The notes below the pieces were generated by a model. That model was not told the DNA's origin and ran no database searches. It worked only from the letters and a program-made list of their open reading frames with translations. 64,000 bases of DNA from Desulfomonilaceae bacterium (GTDB lineage Bacteria > Desulfobacterota > Desulfomonilia > Desulfomonilales > Desulfomonilaceae). Where the stretch lies: the NCBI GenBank assembly GCA_041662605.1, contig JBAZSD010000006.1, positions 1-64,000 of the forward strand. Reading direction: 5' to 3'. The first letter of the stretch is position 1, and the number at the start of each line of letters is the position of its first letter. This document shows positions 26,300 through 34,945 of this stretch, piece after piece. The position numbers were made by a program, and so were the translations under genes.

Positions 26300-26797
26300 T
26301 CATCGATTCGTTGAAACTTTTATAAATTTTGCAAAGACCTCACCGTCGAGAATTTCTAAAATACCCACGTGTGACTCGTCAGAAAATACGTCATGACCGG
26401 CTGAACCGGGGTTGAACATCATGAATCCATTAATCTTTCCCCAGAACGGAACATGAGAATGGCCGTAAACGACCAAGTCCGGGGATTCATTTTCCAGCCT
26501 CGCCAAAATCCGTTCCTGGAGACCGTGTTTAGACCCCCAACCATGAATTAGAGCTATCCTCTTGGATTCAAGGGTTATCATTCTGAGTTGTGGAATTGAT
26601 TCGGCTATCTGGAAATCATCCATGTTGCCGCAAACCGCAAGAGCGCCGCGTTCTTCCAGCCGATCAAGAACCGCCGCTGAAACAATGTCACCAGCATGCA
26701 AGATGTGGTCGACGTCTCGAAATATGTCGTCCAGTATATAGTTCAGGACAATATCGGGAACCTTCAGATGGGTGTCCGACAACACTCCTATCTTCAT
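26300..26797 (-). CDS. YfcE/MJ0936-type metallophosphodiesterase
   Basis: 165-residue calcineurin-like phosphoesterase. Metal-ligand motifs in order are SDTH near the start, HAGDIV, AVCGNMDD, LIHGWGSK and VVYGHSHVP, all at the usual spacing. Family members hydrolyse phosphodiesters in vitro; the natural substrate is unknown. It lies 11 bases downstream of the UPF0280 gene on the same strand. Confidence 0.9.
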   Translation of the reverse strand: MKIGVLSDTHLKVPDIVLNYILDDIFRDVDHILHAGDIVSAAVLDRLEERGALAVCGNMDDFQIAESIPQLRMITLESKRIALIHGWGSKHGLQERILARLENESPDLVVYGHSHVPFWGKINGFMMFNPGSAGHDVFSDESHVGILEILDGEVFAKFIKVSTNR

Positions 26798-26808
26798 CTA
26801 GGACCACC

Positions 26809-27555
26809 TCACGAATCCCGTTCCCCTCGGTCTCCATCTGCACTGACAAGTAAGAAACTTCCTCCGACAACTATCTTGGGTCCGGCTATGATGATCAATC
26901 CACCCACGTCTGAATAGGCCTCAGCTCTATTTAAGGTGGATTTTATCGATTCTCCTGAGATCAATCTCATGCCGATGTCCTTTGCGAATGAGGCGGCCCA
27001 GCATGCGGACCTCGAAAGAATAGTAACAGCGTGAATCCCTCTGCCTGGAGAATACGTGGATATGCCAAAAACATTCTTAAGATTTTCGAGTTTGAGAATA
27101 AGATGTCCGTGAAACGGAGATCCTTCTGAATGAAGATGCACTTCAAGCGGCCCATTTGTGTGAATAAATGAATCTGCGCCGCTGCTCACAATGACGGTGT
27201 CCGACGATGGAGCCAGATCGCGGCCGACAAAGTCCGCCATGGCTCCACTCATACAACTCATTGGAGCCACACCTGTATTTCGACTCGACAGATCACAATA
27301 CCTAACGATCTCCGGGGCTGATGAGTATATCTGTATGGGGCTCTGAGTTTCTCTCAACGCCGGATGTTGTCTGAGGTACTCTTCTATTTGGTAGCGGTAA
27401 CGGAAAACCGACTCTTTCGCTTTGGCCGACAGATCAACTTGAGCTTGAATATGAATATTGGTCTCTCGTACATCCACGTTGAAGCTCACGGAATTGGGCA
27501 GCGGAATCCGGTTTTTGTAATCTTTTATCTCATATATATTTTGGACGGCAGGCAT
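26809..27555 (-). CDS. UPF0280/ApbE-like protein
   Basis: About 248 residues. The GVAPMSCMSGAMADFVGRDL block, the IVSSGADSFI segment and the SGRG-like STYSPGRGIHAVTILSRSA region match the UPF0280 family, which is distantly related to the flavin transferase ApbE. Function unknown; it often occurs beside genes of anaerobic one-carbon or Fe-S metabolism. The ATG at 27555 is preferred to a TTG at 27567. Confidence 0.8.
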   Translation of the reverse strand: MPAVQNIYEIKDYKNRIPLPNSVSFNVDVRETNIHIQAQVDLSAKAKESVFRYRYQIEEYLRQHPALRETQSPIQIYSSAPEIVRYCDLSSRNTGVAPMSCMSGAMADFVGRDLAPSSDTVIVSSGADSFIHTNGPLEVHLHSEGSPFHGHLILKLENLKNVFGISTYSPGRGIHAVTILSRSACWAASFAKDIGMRLISGESIKSTLNRAEAYSDVGGLIIIAGPKIVVGGSFLLVSADGDRGERDS

Positions 27556-27884
27556 TGGAGTTCCCAAACCACATCGCTTTAATAATTAAACGAGACTCTT
27601 TTTAACACAAACAGAAGCTACCAAATACACATTTGGCGACAATCGGGATCAATCTCCCGTAACTAGGCAGAAGTCCTTGCATCGGCTCTGAAACCTAGTC
27701 CAACCTGCCGGGGATTATTAATGAGGCTCACGTTGCTGTCAAGGATAATTTCCTGCTGGTTCAAGCCAATTATAAACCTTTACTAAATGGTCCAAAATCT
27801 TAACAAACTATTTATACGAAGTTACTAGTTGATGTCTCTCAAAAGTTTTGTTAAGTTGGCTGATATTCATTTTCTGGACAATTA
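27556..27884. other. Intergenic region before radical SAM gene
   Basis: 329 bases with no gene seen. It contains an imperfect dyad, CTTAACAAACT at 27799-27809 and AGTTTTGTTAAG at 27844-27855, just upstream of the radical SAM start, possibly an operator. Confidence 0.35.
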
Positions 27885-29486
27885 ATGCGTGTTTTGTTGG
27901 TAAATCCTAGTCATTCCCAGACATTTTGGTCTTTTGACAAGGTCTTGGAAATGACCCGCAAGAAAGCGTTGCTGCCGCCTTTGGGCTTGTTGACGCTAGC
28001 CTCTCTATTGCCGAGCGACTGGAACGTCGAGCTTGTCGACATGGTGTTCCAGGAAATATCGGAATCACAATGGAATCAATCAGACTTGATAATGGTATCG
28101 GGGATGTCCGTCCAACAAGACGGAATTCTACAGGTGATAAAACAGGCGAAATGGCGTGGGAAAACGGTTGTTGTAGGGGGACCATGGTCATTCCATGTTC
28201 CTGAACAGGCTCTAGAGGCGGGAGCGGACCTTGTAATGAGAGGTGAAGCGGAGGTCCAAATTCAAAACCTTCTTGACGCCTTGAAGAAGAAGAATTTCGG
28301 ACAAATCCTAGAGTCGGCTGAAAGGGCTGACATGACGAAGAGCCCTCCGCCCAGGTTCGACCTCTTAAACATGGGGGCCTACGTGGACATGGAGGTGCAA
28401 TTCACTAGGGGCTGTCCGTTTAAATGTGAATTTTGCGATGTTACTTTGATGCTTGGTCGAAAGGTGCGCGCTAAAAAACCTGAACAAATCCTTCAGGAAT
28501 TGGAACTTCTTTATAACTTGGGCTGGCGTCGTCTGGTTTTTTTTGTGGACGACAATTTTATAGGAAGCGGTCAAAAAACCAAGGAACTTTTGAAGGAATT
28601 GATTCCATGGATGGATGCAAGAAATCGGCCTTTCAATTTCTACACACAAGCGTCAGTAAACATGGCGGCTGATGACAAACTCATGCAAGACATGTATCTG
28701 GCTGGATTTCAGAGGGTTTTTCTAGGCGTTGAAACCCCTGACGAGGCATGTCTCAAAGATGCGGGAAAACTTCAAAATACCAACATAGACCTGAATGAAG
28801 TTTGTAAGAAGATTGCAGGGGGTGGGTTCCAGGTCATTGCCGGCGCTATCTTGGGATTTGATGAAGAAACGACAGGGGCTGGGTCACGTCTGATAAAATT
28901 CGCCGAGAAAAACCATATCCCGGAATTGTTCACCACCCTGCTTCAGGCGGGAAAAGGCACTGATCTGTGTGTGAGACTGGAGTCGGAAGATCGCCTGTTG
29001 ACGATGGATGTAACCAATCTCAGCAATCAGACAGGCTTGGTAAATTTCGTACCCACCAGGCCTTTGGAAGAAATAGCCCATGAGTTTGTCTCGGTTTACG
29101 AAGAGCTGTATAAACCTGAAACATACATTGAAAGATCATATTACCATTTCAAGGGCATGAATCCTCCCCACGTCAAGAAACCCCTGAGGCTACCGTATTC
29201 TTGGGAAATCCGGGCCGTGGCCATCATGCTGTTCAGGAACAGTGTTGTATATCCAACGAGATTAAAGTTCTGGAAATATCTTCTCAAAGCTCTTTGGAAC
29301 TTCCCGTCCAGATTTGACCGATATCTAGTCTCATTCGTCGTAGCGGAACATTATTATGACTTTAAGGATAAAATTCGAGAAGGAATCGAATCACAATTAG
29401 AAGCCTTGGGTCCAAAGATAAAGACCACCTGTTACACGAAACCCTGCGCCGCGCTCGAATGCGCTCCCGTAACGGAGAATGGATAA
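27885..29486 (+). CDS. B12-binding radical SAM protein (DUF4070/HpnP-like)
   Basis: 533 residues. The N-terminal cobalamin-binding Rossmann domain (about residues 1-140) includes MRVLLVNPSHSQTFWSF and VVGGPWSFHVPEQAL. The radical SAM core begins with FTRGCPFKCEFCDVT, whose CxxxCxxC binds [4Fe-4S], and FFVDDNFIG follows. The C-terminal region resembles DUF4070, found in the hopanoid C-2 methylase HpnP and in many uncharacterised relatives. It probably methylates an unactivated carbon, but substrate is unknown and no hopanoid gene is in the window. Confidence 0.85.
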   Translation: MRVLLVNPSHSQTFWSFDKVLEMTRKKALLPPLGLLTLASLLPSDWNVELVDMVFQEISESQWNQSDLIMVSGMSVQQDGILQVIKQAKWRGKTVVVGGPWSFHVPEQALEAGADLVMRGEAEVQIQNLLDALKKKNFGQILESAERADMTKSPPPRFDLLNMGAYVDMEVQFTRGCPFKCEFCDVTLMLGRKVRAKKPEQILQELELLYNLGWRRLVFFVDDNFIGSGQKTKELLKELIPWMDARNRPFNFYTQASVNMAADDKLMQDMYLAGFQRVFLGVETPDEACLKDAGKLQNTNIDLNEVCKKIAGGGFQVIAGAILGFDEETTGAGSRLIKFAEKNHIPELFTTLLQAGKGTDLCVRLESEDRLLTMDVTNLSNQTGLVNFVPTRPLEEIAHEFVSVYEELYKPETYIERSYYHFKGMNPPHVKKPLRLPYSWEIRAVAIMLFRNSVVYPTRLKFWKYLLKALWNFPSRFDRYLVSFVVAEHYYDFKDKIREGIESQLEALGPKIKTTCYTKPCAALECAPVTENG

Positions 29487-29543
29487 TGGTCATGGCGACT
29501 TCGGGCGACGCGTAGAAGCGTCAATTCCTCCGGGACACACCGA

Positions 29544-30779
29544 TCAATCATCTGACTCTTTAGCGCCTCCCTTTGCCATCTCGGAAACAAGGTAATCGAT
29601 ATCATAGACTTTTATCTGACTTCGAGACAGCAAGAAAGATAACCAGTCTGTCTTCTTGCGCTCCAGCACAATCAGCCTCTGGCCTGACATCCCGGACAAG
29701 GAATCGATAGCAAAGTCAGCCACCATCCCCTGTGCCTTAGGGGTGCTCCATTTTTCTTCGAGCGCGTCTCCGTTCCAGACCAGCCCCTTTATACGGCCCT
29801 CTTCAAGCATCTTGGTTCTGCTCAACATCCTCATGGTCGTCGAACTATGAGAAATTGTCAGGATCTGGGCGGGCGCCCCAAGGGATGGGCTCCACCAAAG
29901 GATCCGTGGACGGACGTAAATCGGATCCATGGCGAAATCTTTGCCTTTGTCACGCATCTCCTCAGGTCCGAACCAGCGCAAAATTATGTCGGATCCTCCA
30001 TAGTAATTCTTGGAGACATACAATCGTTTTCCAAGAGGATTATAAATCCTGAGATGATCTTCTTTGTCGTAAACAGCTATTAGAGGCTTCCGTTTGCCTT
30101 CAAAATCCCCAATGGTAAAACCAAAAATCGGTATCTTGAGAGGAACGCCAAACCTGCCGGCAGACTCTATAGTCGTTCCCCGATCCTCCATTTGCTCTAT
30201 GGGACCATCGTACATCTTGCTAAGGCCTTTTCTCTGGCCTAGAAGAATCGGACCACGCGTAGGATAGTTAATGACCCTTAAGAAGTATCCCACTCCGTCA
30301 ACTGCGGAGATAAGAGTTCCGCCTTTGTATTCCAGAGCAAAAGAAGCCACTGATCCCCTATTTTGCGCGGTAACGTAAATTCTGGCATTACCGGTTTTTG
30401 CGATTTTCGCTACATCTATCGCTTTGATTTCCAGGCTACCAGCAGAATACTCAGTGACCAGAGTAAGGTTATTTTCTGAATATTTGTAAAGATAGATCGT
30501 TGATGGGCTAGCAACCGCGATTTCATTTTTGCCGTCTCCGTCAACATCCCCTACTCCCAGACCGATAGCCAACAAACTAAGTTCCTGGCTTCTCCAAACG
30601 TTTTCAGATCCTGACTTCTTGGAATTCGAATCAGTCTCGGACTTTGACACCACTGTTGTAAAAACGGCGTCTGGCCCATCCATCCCAATAGCGGACGGAA
30701 GCGAATAGGATTGAACGAGCCCTGCGATGATCAAGATCAACAGCAGACGTAGCGTGGAATTTCCAGGATAAGGAATCAT
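29544..30779 (-). CDS. Exported FG-GAP/VCBS-repeat protein
   Basis: 411 residues with a signal peptide (hydrophobic LRLLLILIIAGLV near residue 10). A calcium-binding FG-GAP-like repeat (LGVGDVDGDGKNEIAVAS, about residue 80) and a later GFTIGDFEGKRKPLIAVYD suggest a beta-propeller. No attached lipid or anchor signal is obvious. GGAGG stands five bases before the ATG at 30779. Likely periplasmic or surface-exposed; function unknown. Confidence 0.75.
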   Translation of the reverse strand: MIPYPGNSTLRLLLILIIAGLVQSYSLPSAIGMDGPDAVFTTVVSKSETDSNSKKSGSENVWRSQELSLLAIGLGVGDVDGDGKNEIAVASPSTIYLYKYSENNLTLVTEYSAGSLEIKAIDVAKIAKTGNARIYVTAQNRGSVASFALEYKGGTLISAVDGVGYFLRVINYPTRGPILLGQRKGLSKMYDGPIEQMEDRGTTIESAGRFGVPLKIPIFGFTIGDFEGKRKPLIAVYDKEDHLRIYNPLGKRLYVSKNYYGGSDIILRWFGPEEMRDKGKDFAMDPIYVRPRILWWSPSLGAPAQILTISHSSTTMRMLSRTKMLEEGRIKGLVWNGDALEEKWSTPKAQGMVADFAIDSLSGMSGQRLIVLERKKTDWLSFLLSRSQIKVYDIDYLVSEMAKGGAKESDD

Positions 30780-30965
30780 CGTGTCCTCCAATAAAAACGG
30801 ACCATCGAAAAATATTCCAACATGGCCGGCGTGTCTAGCAAAAGTAGTCTTGCGTGCTAACTACCGGTGATTTTTGTAAGCTTTGATTGCACGAATATGG
30901 AAGTGTTGTAAAGATTGCCGTGCGGAGTTCCCCGACGCTAGATGAGGTTGTTCCCTTTGAAATAC

Positions 30966-31874
30966 TCAGAAAAATGACACGTACCTTTCCCCTGCGTCGC
31001 AAATTACGGTAACGACGATTTTCTCAGGCCCCAATCTGGAGGCTTGCTCCAAAGCCGCGCAAAATGCGGCGCCGGACGATAATCCGGCATAAATACCATG
31101 TTGGATCGCCAAAGTTCTAACGGCTTCTTCGGCCTGATCATATCCTACTTTGGTTACTTCGTCGATCAGGCTCAAATTCAAATTCTTTGGCACAAAGCCG
31201 GCCCCAATACCGGCGAAGTTGTGAGGTCCCGGATTCCCTCCACCCAAAACAGCGGACTCCGCCGGCTCAACCGCCACTATTTTGACATCCTTGTTTTTCT
31301 TTTTGAGAACCTCACCTACACCCGTGATTGTGCCTCCTGTGCCAACTCCCATCACGAAAACATCCGGTGGTCTTTTTAAGTCCTTTAGAATTTCTACGGC
31401 CGTGGTCAGTTTGTGGGCTTCGGGATTTGCGGGGTTTTCAAATTGATTGAGCATCCTGCAGTGATGAGACTTGTCCGCTATGTCACTGGCTTTGTCGATC
31501 GCCCCGCGCATTCCTGCAGAAGCCGGAGTGAAAACTATTTCCGCTCCGTACGACGTCAATAGCTGTACCCTGGCGTGGTGAACAGTTTCAGGCATAACAA
31601 GAGTCAGAGCGTAACCTCTAGACGCCGAGATAAGCGCCAGACTGATCGCCGTGTTACCGCATGAAGCCTCAACGAGTCGACCGCCTGCCTTCAAAAGGCC
31701 GTCTCGCTCCATTGAACGAATGATATTCAAGCACATACGATCTTTGAGGGATGAGCCCGGGTTCAACAGTTCCAGCTTAGCCCAGATCTGAGCCCTCTTT
31801 TCCATTTCAGCGCTTCTAAGGCGAACCATTGGAGTTCTACCTATGTAATCGAGTATTGTGGGATCATTTCGCAT
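30966..31874 (-). CDS. Cysteine synthase (O-acetylserine sulfhydrylase family)
   Basis: About 302 residues, PLP-dependent fold II. The Lys that binds PLP lies in NPGSSLKDRMCLNII, the Asn/substrate loop is VEASCGNTAISLA, and the phosphate loop is GVGTGGTITGVGEVL. It makes cysteine from O-acetylserine and sulfide, or a close variant (CysM or cystathionine-synthase-like). It lies about 500 bases downstream-facing from an Rrf2 regulator start on the same strand, with only 39 bases between the genes, so the regulator probably controls it. Confidence 0.9.
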   Translation of the reverse strand: MRNDPTILDYIGRTPMVRLRSAEMEKRAQIWAKLELLNPGSSLKDRMCLNIIRSMERDGLLKAGGRLVEASCGNTAISLALISASRGYALTLVMPETVHHARVQLLTSYGAEIVFTPASAGMRGAIDKASDIADKSHHCRMLNQFENPANPEAHKLTTAVEILKDLKRPPDVFVMGVGTGGTITGVGEVLKKKNKDVKIVAVEPAESAVLGGGNPGPHNFAGIGAGFVPKNLNLSLIDEVTKVGYDQAEEAVRTLAIQHGIYAGLSSGAAFCAALEQASRLGPEKIVVTVICDAGERYVSFF

Positions 31875-31913
31875 ATAACAGCTCAACCAATCGCAGACAT
31901 TTTGATAAGTACT

Positions 31914-32381
31914 TTAAATAAAGTACATATATTTGTGATCCAATTCACGAGAAATTCCTTCTTTACGCGCCATGGCGCACAAGTCCGCAATACTGACCGA
32001 ATTGTAATAATCTATAAGGATCTGTTGTGTTTTTTTCCAAACGTGTCGGGTTATACAGCCTTGACAAATTTCACAATTCCCACGCTTGCAGTCGTCTTCA
32101 CCCAGACAGCGAACAGGGATTATGGGGCCTTGCGCGGCCTGAATGATATCGCCGACTGTTATTTCGGAAGCGTCCTTGGCAAGCATGTACCCGCCTCTAG
32201 GACCTCTACGGCTTCTCAGGAGACCAGCTTTCAGCAATTTATTGAATATTTGTTCCAAGTAGCGTTGAGAAATTCTCTGTCGCCTTGAAATGTCTTTAAT
32301 TTGAGTGGGATCGCCTCCACCGTGATAGGATACGTCAAAAAGGGCTCTTACACCATATCGGCTTGTTGTAGTAATTCGCAT
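31914..32381 (-). CDS. Rrf2-family transcriptional regulator
   Basis: 155 residues starting MRITTTSRYGVRALFDVSYH, with GGGG before the ATG at 32381. The winged helix has QRISQRYLEQIFNKLLKAGL and SRRGPRGGYML. A Cys-rich stretch (RCLGEDDCKRGNCEICQGC, about residues 95-115) offers ligands for an Fe-S cluster as in IscR-type Rrf2 proteins. It is upstream of and in line with the cysteine synthase gene, as CymR-like cysteine regulators often are. Whether it senses Fe-S or cysteine is open. Confidence 0.88.
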   Translation of the reverse strand: MRITTTSRYGVRALFDVSYHGGGDPTQIKDISRRQRISQRYLEQIFNKLLKAGLLRSRRGPRGGYMLAKDASEITVGDIIQAAQGPIIPVRCLGEDDCKRGNCEICQGCITRHVWKKTQQILIDYYNSVSIADLCAMARKEGISRELDHKYMYFI

Positions 32382-32764
32382 GTTTTTCCCCGCAAAAAAA
32401 CTACTGGACTCAGAAGAATCACCATTGCTGAGGTTAAGTAACTTTACTATTGATGTCAAGATAATTTTCTAGCTACAATCCATACCTTTTCTGTGTATCC
32501 TGTCGGTTCTTTTCAACTTATCTGATATCAAACAAGACATGTCGGGGATCAATGTAACTAACCCTTTCAAAGGATACGGAGTCGCGGCGAAGTCTAATTA
32601 TACTCAACAAAAATGGAAAATAGCGCAAATGGACTCTTGACACAGGCTCTTGTAAGATTATCTGTACCATAGACTAGATGTATTACTTCGATTTTTGACT
32701 AACTTTGTTGACACCCGGTACCCAAGGTGGTAGTTAAATAGTTTTGAAATTTGGCGAGGTCAAA
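32382..32764. other. Intergenic region between rrf2 and the COX24-like gene
   Basis: About 380 bases without a further gene; it carries the outward promoters of both flanking genes. The right end has a sigma-70-like promoter (separate entry). Confidence 0.4.
32708..32736 (+). promoter_or_regulatory. Sigma-70-type promoter of the COX24-like gene
   Basis: TTGACA and TAGTTA with 17 bases between, ending about 28 bases before the ATG at 32765. The -10 is weak; a GGTACC palindrome lies in the spacer. Confidence 0.45.
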
Positions 32765-32854
32765 ATGGGTAGCATTATCAAGAAGAGAAGAAAGAAGATG
32801 CGCAAGCATAAACACAAAAAGCTTCGCGCAAAACAGCGGCACAAGAATAAGTAG
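32765..32854 (+). CDS. 29-residue AURKAIP1/COX24-like (bS22-type) basic protein
   Basis: Encodes MGSIIKKRRKKMRKHKHKK plus RAKQRHKNK, 29 residues, mostly Lys, Arg and His. This is the short COX24/AURKAIP1 domain, whose bacterial versions include the small ribosomal protein bS22 of mycobacteria, near the decoding centre. GAGG stands seven bases before the ATG and a promoter lies upstream. The gene is below usual length cutoffs. A zincin-like gene starts 11 bases after it. Confidence 0.8.
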   Translation: MGSIIKKRRKKMRKHKHKKLRAKQRHKNK

Positions 32855-32865
32855 GTTAGGTTGAA

Positions 32866-33408
32866 ATGACCATAGAGGGCTTTTTTACCGAGTCCGATCG
32901 CACTACGGTGGTCAAAGCCGCCCGCTTGGCAGAAGGTCTTGTCATGCGTTATTTCAACTTAGCCTCCGACGAATGGGCTACAAATCCCTATTCGCTCCTC
33001 ACTTGGAAAGAAACCGCCCCCTGGCTTCGAGACTCCAATGTGTTCGCTCAGACAGTTCGAATAGGACCGAGAAAGCGGACGGCGCCACGTCGGTCCGAGA
33101 AAGATCCAATCTCCTATGGGGTAGTTCTTCAGGATCCCGCCATTTTGCGAGCCTTGCTGAGGCCTGCGCGACATGATCTGTGGACTCTGGGGCTTTTTGT
33201 TTTGACCCACGAACTAGTTCATATTGTCAGGTTCAGGAAATTTGAAGTGGATTTCTTTGGATCTGTTGATGAAAAACAAGCGGAAGAAAATCTGGTACAC
33301 GGGTATACTAAAGAAATATTGTCCGGAGTCGAAACGATGGATAATCTGTTTCATCTTTATGAATCCGGATTGAAAATTAAACATCAAACATTATTTGAAG
33401 CGGTATGA
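32866..33408 (+). CDS. Putative small zincin (HELVH) protein
   Basis: 180 residues. The motif FVLTHELVHIVRF (about residues 110-122) is a HExxH zinc site in a hydrophobic helix; EKQAEENLVHGY about 20 residues later supplies possible third ligands (Glu or His). No family recognised beyond that. It follows the COX24-like gene by 11 bases and precedes an FmdB-like gene, suggesting an operon. Protease activity is inference from the motif. Confidence 0.6.
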   Translation: MTIEGFFTESDRTTVVKAARLAEGLVMRYFNLASDEWATNPYSLLTWKETAPWLRDSNVFAQTVRIGPRKRTAPRRSEKDPISYGVVLQDPAILRALLRPARHDLWTLGLFVLTHELVHIVRFRKFEVDFFGSVDEKQAEENLVHGYTKEILSGVETMDNLFHLYESGLKIKHQTLFEAV

Positions 33409-33435
33409 CATTACATACCAGGAGGTTTTCCAATA

Positions 33436-33738
33436 ATGCCAATTTACGAATATTGTTGTGAACAATGCGGCAAAGAATTTGAAGCCTGGCAGCGAATTTC
33501 GGACGATCCAATTGAAAAGTGTTCAATGTGTGGCGGAAAAGCCAGAAAGTTGATATCTCAGTCTACTTTTGTCCTCAAGGGCTCAGGATGGTACGTTACC
33601 GATTACGGCAAAAGCAGTTCCTGCGCTTCCAGTCCTTCGACCGGCAAATCTTCGGGTTCATCGGGTTCGGAGTCCAACAGTACGGCGCCATCAGACTCCA
33701 CGTCGGCCGCTAAGTCAACTTCTGATTCTGAGGCTTAG
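33436..33738 (+). CDS. FmdB-family zinc ribbon protein with Ser-rich tail
   Basis: 100 residues starting MPIYEYCCEQCGKEFEAWQR, with the second pair CSMCGGKARKL and the GSGWYVTDYG block that is usual in the longer FmdB proteins. The last 40 residues are Ser/Thr/Gly-rich low complexity. AGGAGG stands upstream. Second copy of this family in the window (see 11576). Confidence 0.9.
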   Translation: MPIYEYCCEQCGKEFEAWQRISDDPIEKCSMCGGKARKLISQSTFVLKGSGWYVTDYGKSSSCASSPSTGKSSGSSGSESNSTAPSDSTSAAKSTSDSEA

Positions 33739-33784
33739 TTTTACGTTTCGGTCAAACTGTTCCGCCAGTTGAATAGAGGTTGAC

Positions 33785-34195
33785 ATGAAGATCAAGAAAA
33801 TTGCTCATCTAGGTGTTGCGGTTCAGGATCTCGAATCAGCGATGAAATTCTTCACCGAAGACCTTCCCCTTGAAGTTACACATACTGAGGACTACCAAGG
33901 CATGAAAATTGCCTTCATTCCTATAGGTGACAGTTCAGTAGAACTCCTTCAGGACGTTTCAGGCGCCTCGGCCATAAGAAAATTTTTGGACAAGAACGGT
34001 GAAGGCATCCATCACATCGCTTACGAGGTCGATGACATCAACGAGGCGATATCCGAACTAAAAGCCAAAGGGGTTAAGCTGATAGACGAAAAACCGCGGC
34101 AGGGAGCCCACGGCATGTCTGTAGCTTTCATGCATCCAAAGGCTACCCACGGTATCCTGATGGAACTATGTCAACCATCAGAAGAAAAACATTAG
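33785..34195 (+). CDS. mce: Methylmalonyl-CoA epimerase
   Basis: 136-residue vicinal-oxygen-chelate protein. IAHLGVAVQDLESAMKFF gives the first metal His, VELLQDVSG a Glu, GIHHIAYEVDDI the second His, and the end GILMELCQ the final Glu. It interconverts (R)- and (S)-methylmalonyl-CoA and pairs with the mutase at 36.2 kb for propionate metabolism. An intrinsic terminator follows. Confidence 0.92.
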   Translation: MKIKKIAHLGVAVQDLESAMKFFTEDLPLEVTHTEDYQGMKIAFIPIGDSSVELLQDVSGASAIRKFLDKNGEGIHHIAYEVDDINEAISELKAKGVKLIDEKPRQGAHGMSVAFMHPKATHGILMELCQPSEEKH

Positions 34196-34285
34196 GAACG
34201 AATTTTGCTTTAGACGCGTTTCCAAGACTTTTTTCAAAATAATAATTTAAAAATCTTTTCGGTGTTTTCACGCCAATATATCTTG

Positions 34286-34312
34286 CGTGTCCTGGAGTTG
34301 GGCACGTTTTTT
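34286..34312 (+). terminator. Intrinsic terminator after mce
   Basis: CGTGTCC pairs with GGGCACG (one G-U pair) around a 7-base loop and is followed by a run of six T. Confidence 0.85.
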
Positions 34313-34463
34313 ATTGGAGACGGCTTCTGCAGTAGAGGTTTGCCTTTGCAATTTGTTAGCCTCTAATCGTATACTGCTTGGGTCGACCCAATACCGTCCC
34401 TGGGGATATTTTTACGAAAATCCCTTTATATTTAAATGAAAGATCGTTCTGGAGGTTATGCTG

Positions 34464-34676
34464 ATGGCCGAAGTTACCATGCCGATGAATGGAAAAGTGA
34501 TCAACATATTGGCTAGTGTGGGAGACTCAGTTCAAGAAGACGCTGAGCTTGTTGTCATTGAAGCTATGAAAATGGAACTCCCCATAGTGGCTACGGCAAG
34601 TGGGAGCGTGAAAGAAATCAAGGCGAAAGTCGGGGAATCCTACCAGGTAGGCGATGTTCTAGTTGTTATTGAATAA
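34464..34676 (+). CDS. Stand-alone biotin carboxyl carrier (biotinyl/lipoyl domain) protein
   Basis: About 70 residues, a single biotinyl domain starting MAEVTMPMNGKVINI. The biotin-attachment motif VIEAMKMELPI carries the target Lys. It is the carrier for a multisubunit acyl-CoA carboxylase or methylmalonyl-CoA decarboxylase whose other subunits lie outside the window. The second ATG is chosen because GGAGG is eight bases before it and only two before the first. Its place between mce and the mutase fits a methylmalonyl-CoA module. Confidence 0.88.
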   Translation: MAEVTMPMNGKVINILASVGDSVQEDAELVVIEAMKMELPIVATASGSVKEIKAKVGESYQVGDVLVVIE

Positions 34677-34751
34677 TCGTGAGCGAGCGGGGGACATATT
34701 TTTCACTTAAATTTGTATCCATAGGGACCATGCTCGCAATTTGAGACATGG

Positions 34752-34790
34752 GCTGATGGTCGCTCGCTTCGTCGGTGAGTGTCCATCAGC
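34752..34790 (+). other. Stem-loop downstream of the biotin carrier gene
   Basis: GCTGATGG pairs with CCATCAGC around a 23-base loop. No T-run follows; role unclear. Confidence 0.4.
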
Positions 34791-34945
34791 GTCAACATTC
34801 CAAAATTGTTTTAATAAATGGGGGACCGGATTTTCCATAGATCAAGTCTTAGAAGCGAATTCACATTACGAAAAGAAATTGTAACGCTTCTAACAGACTA
34901 TCCAAATACCTGCATGATTTTTGAACAGAGCTAGAGGCTGCTTTT

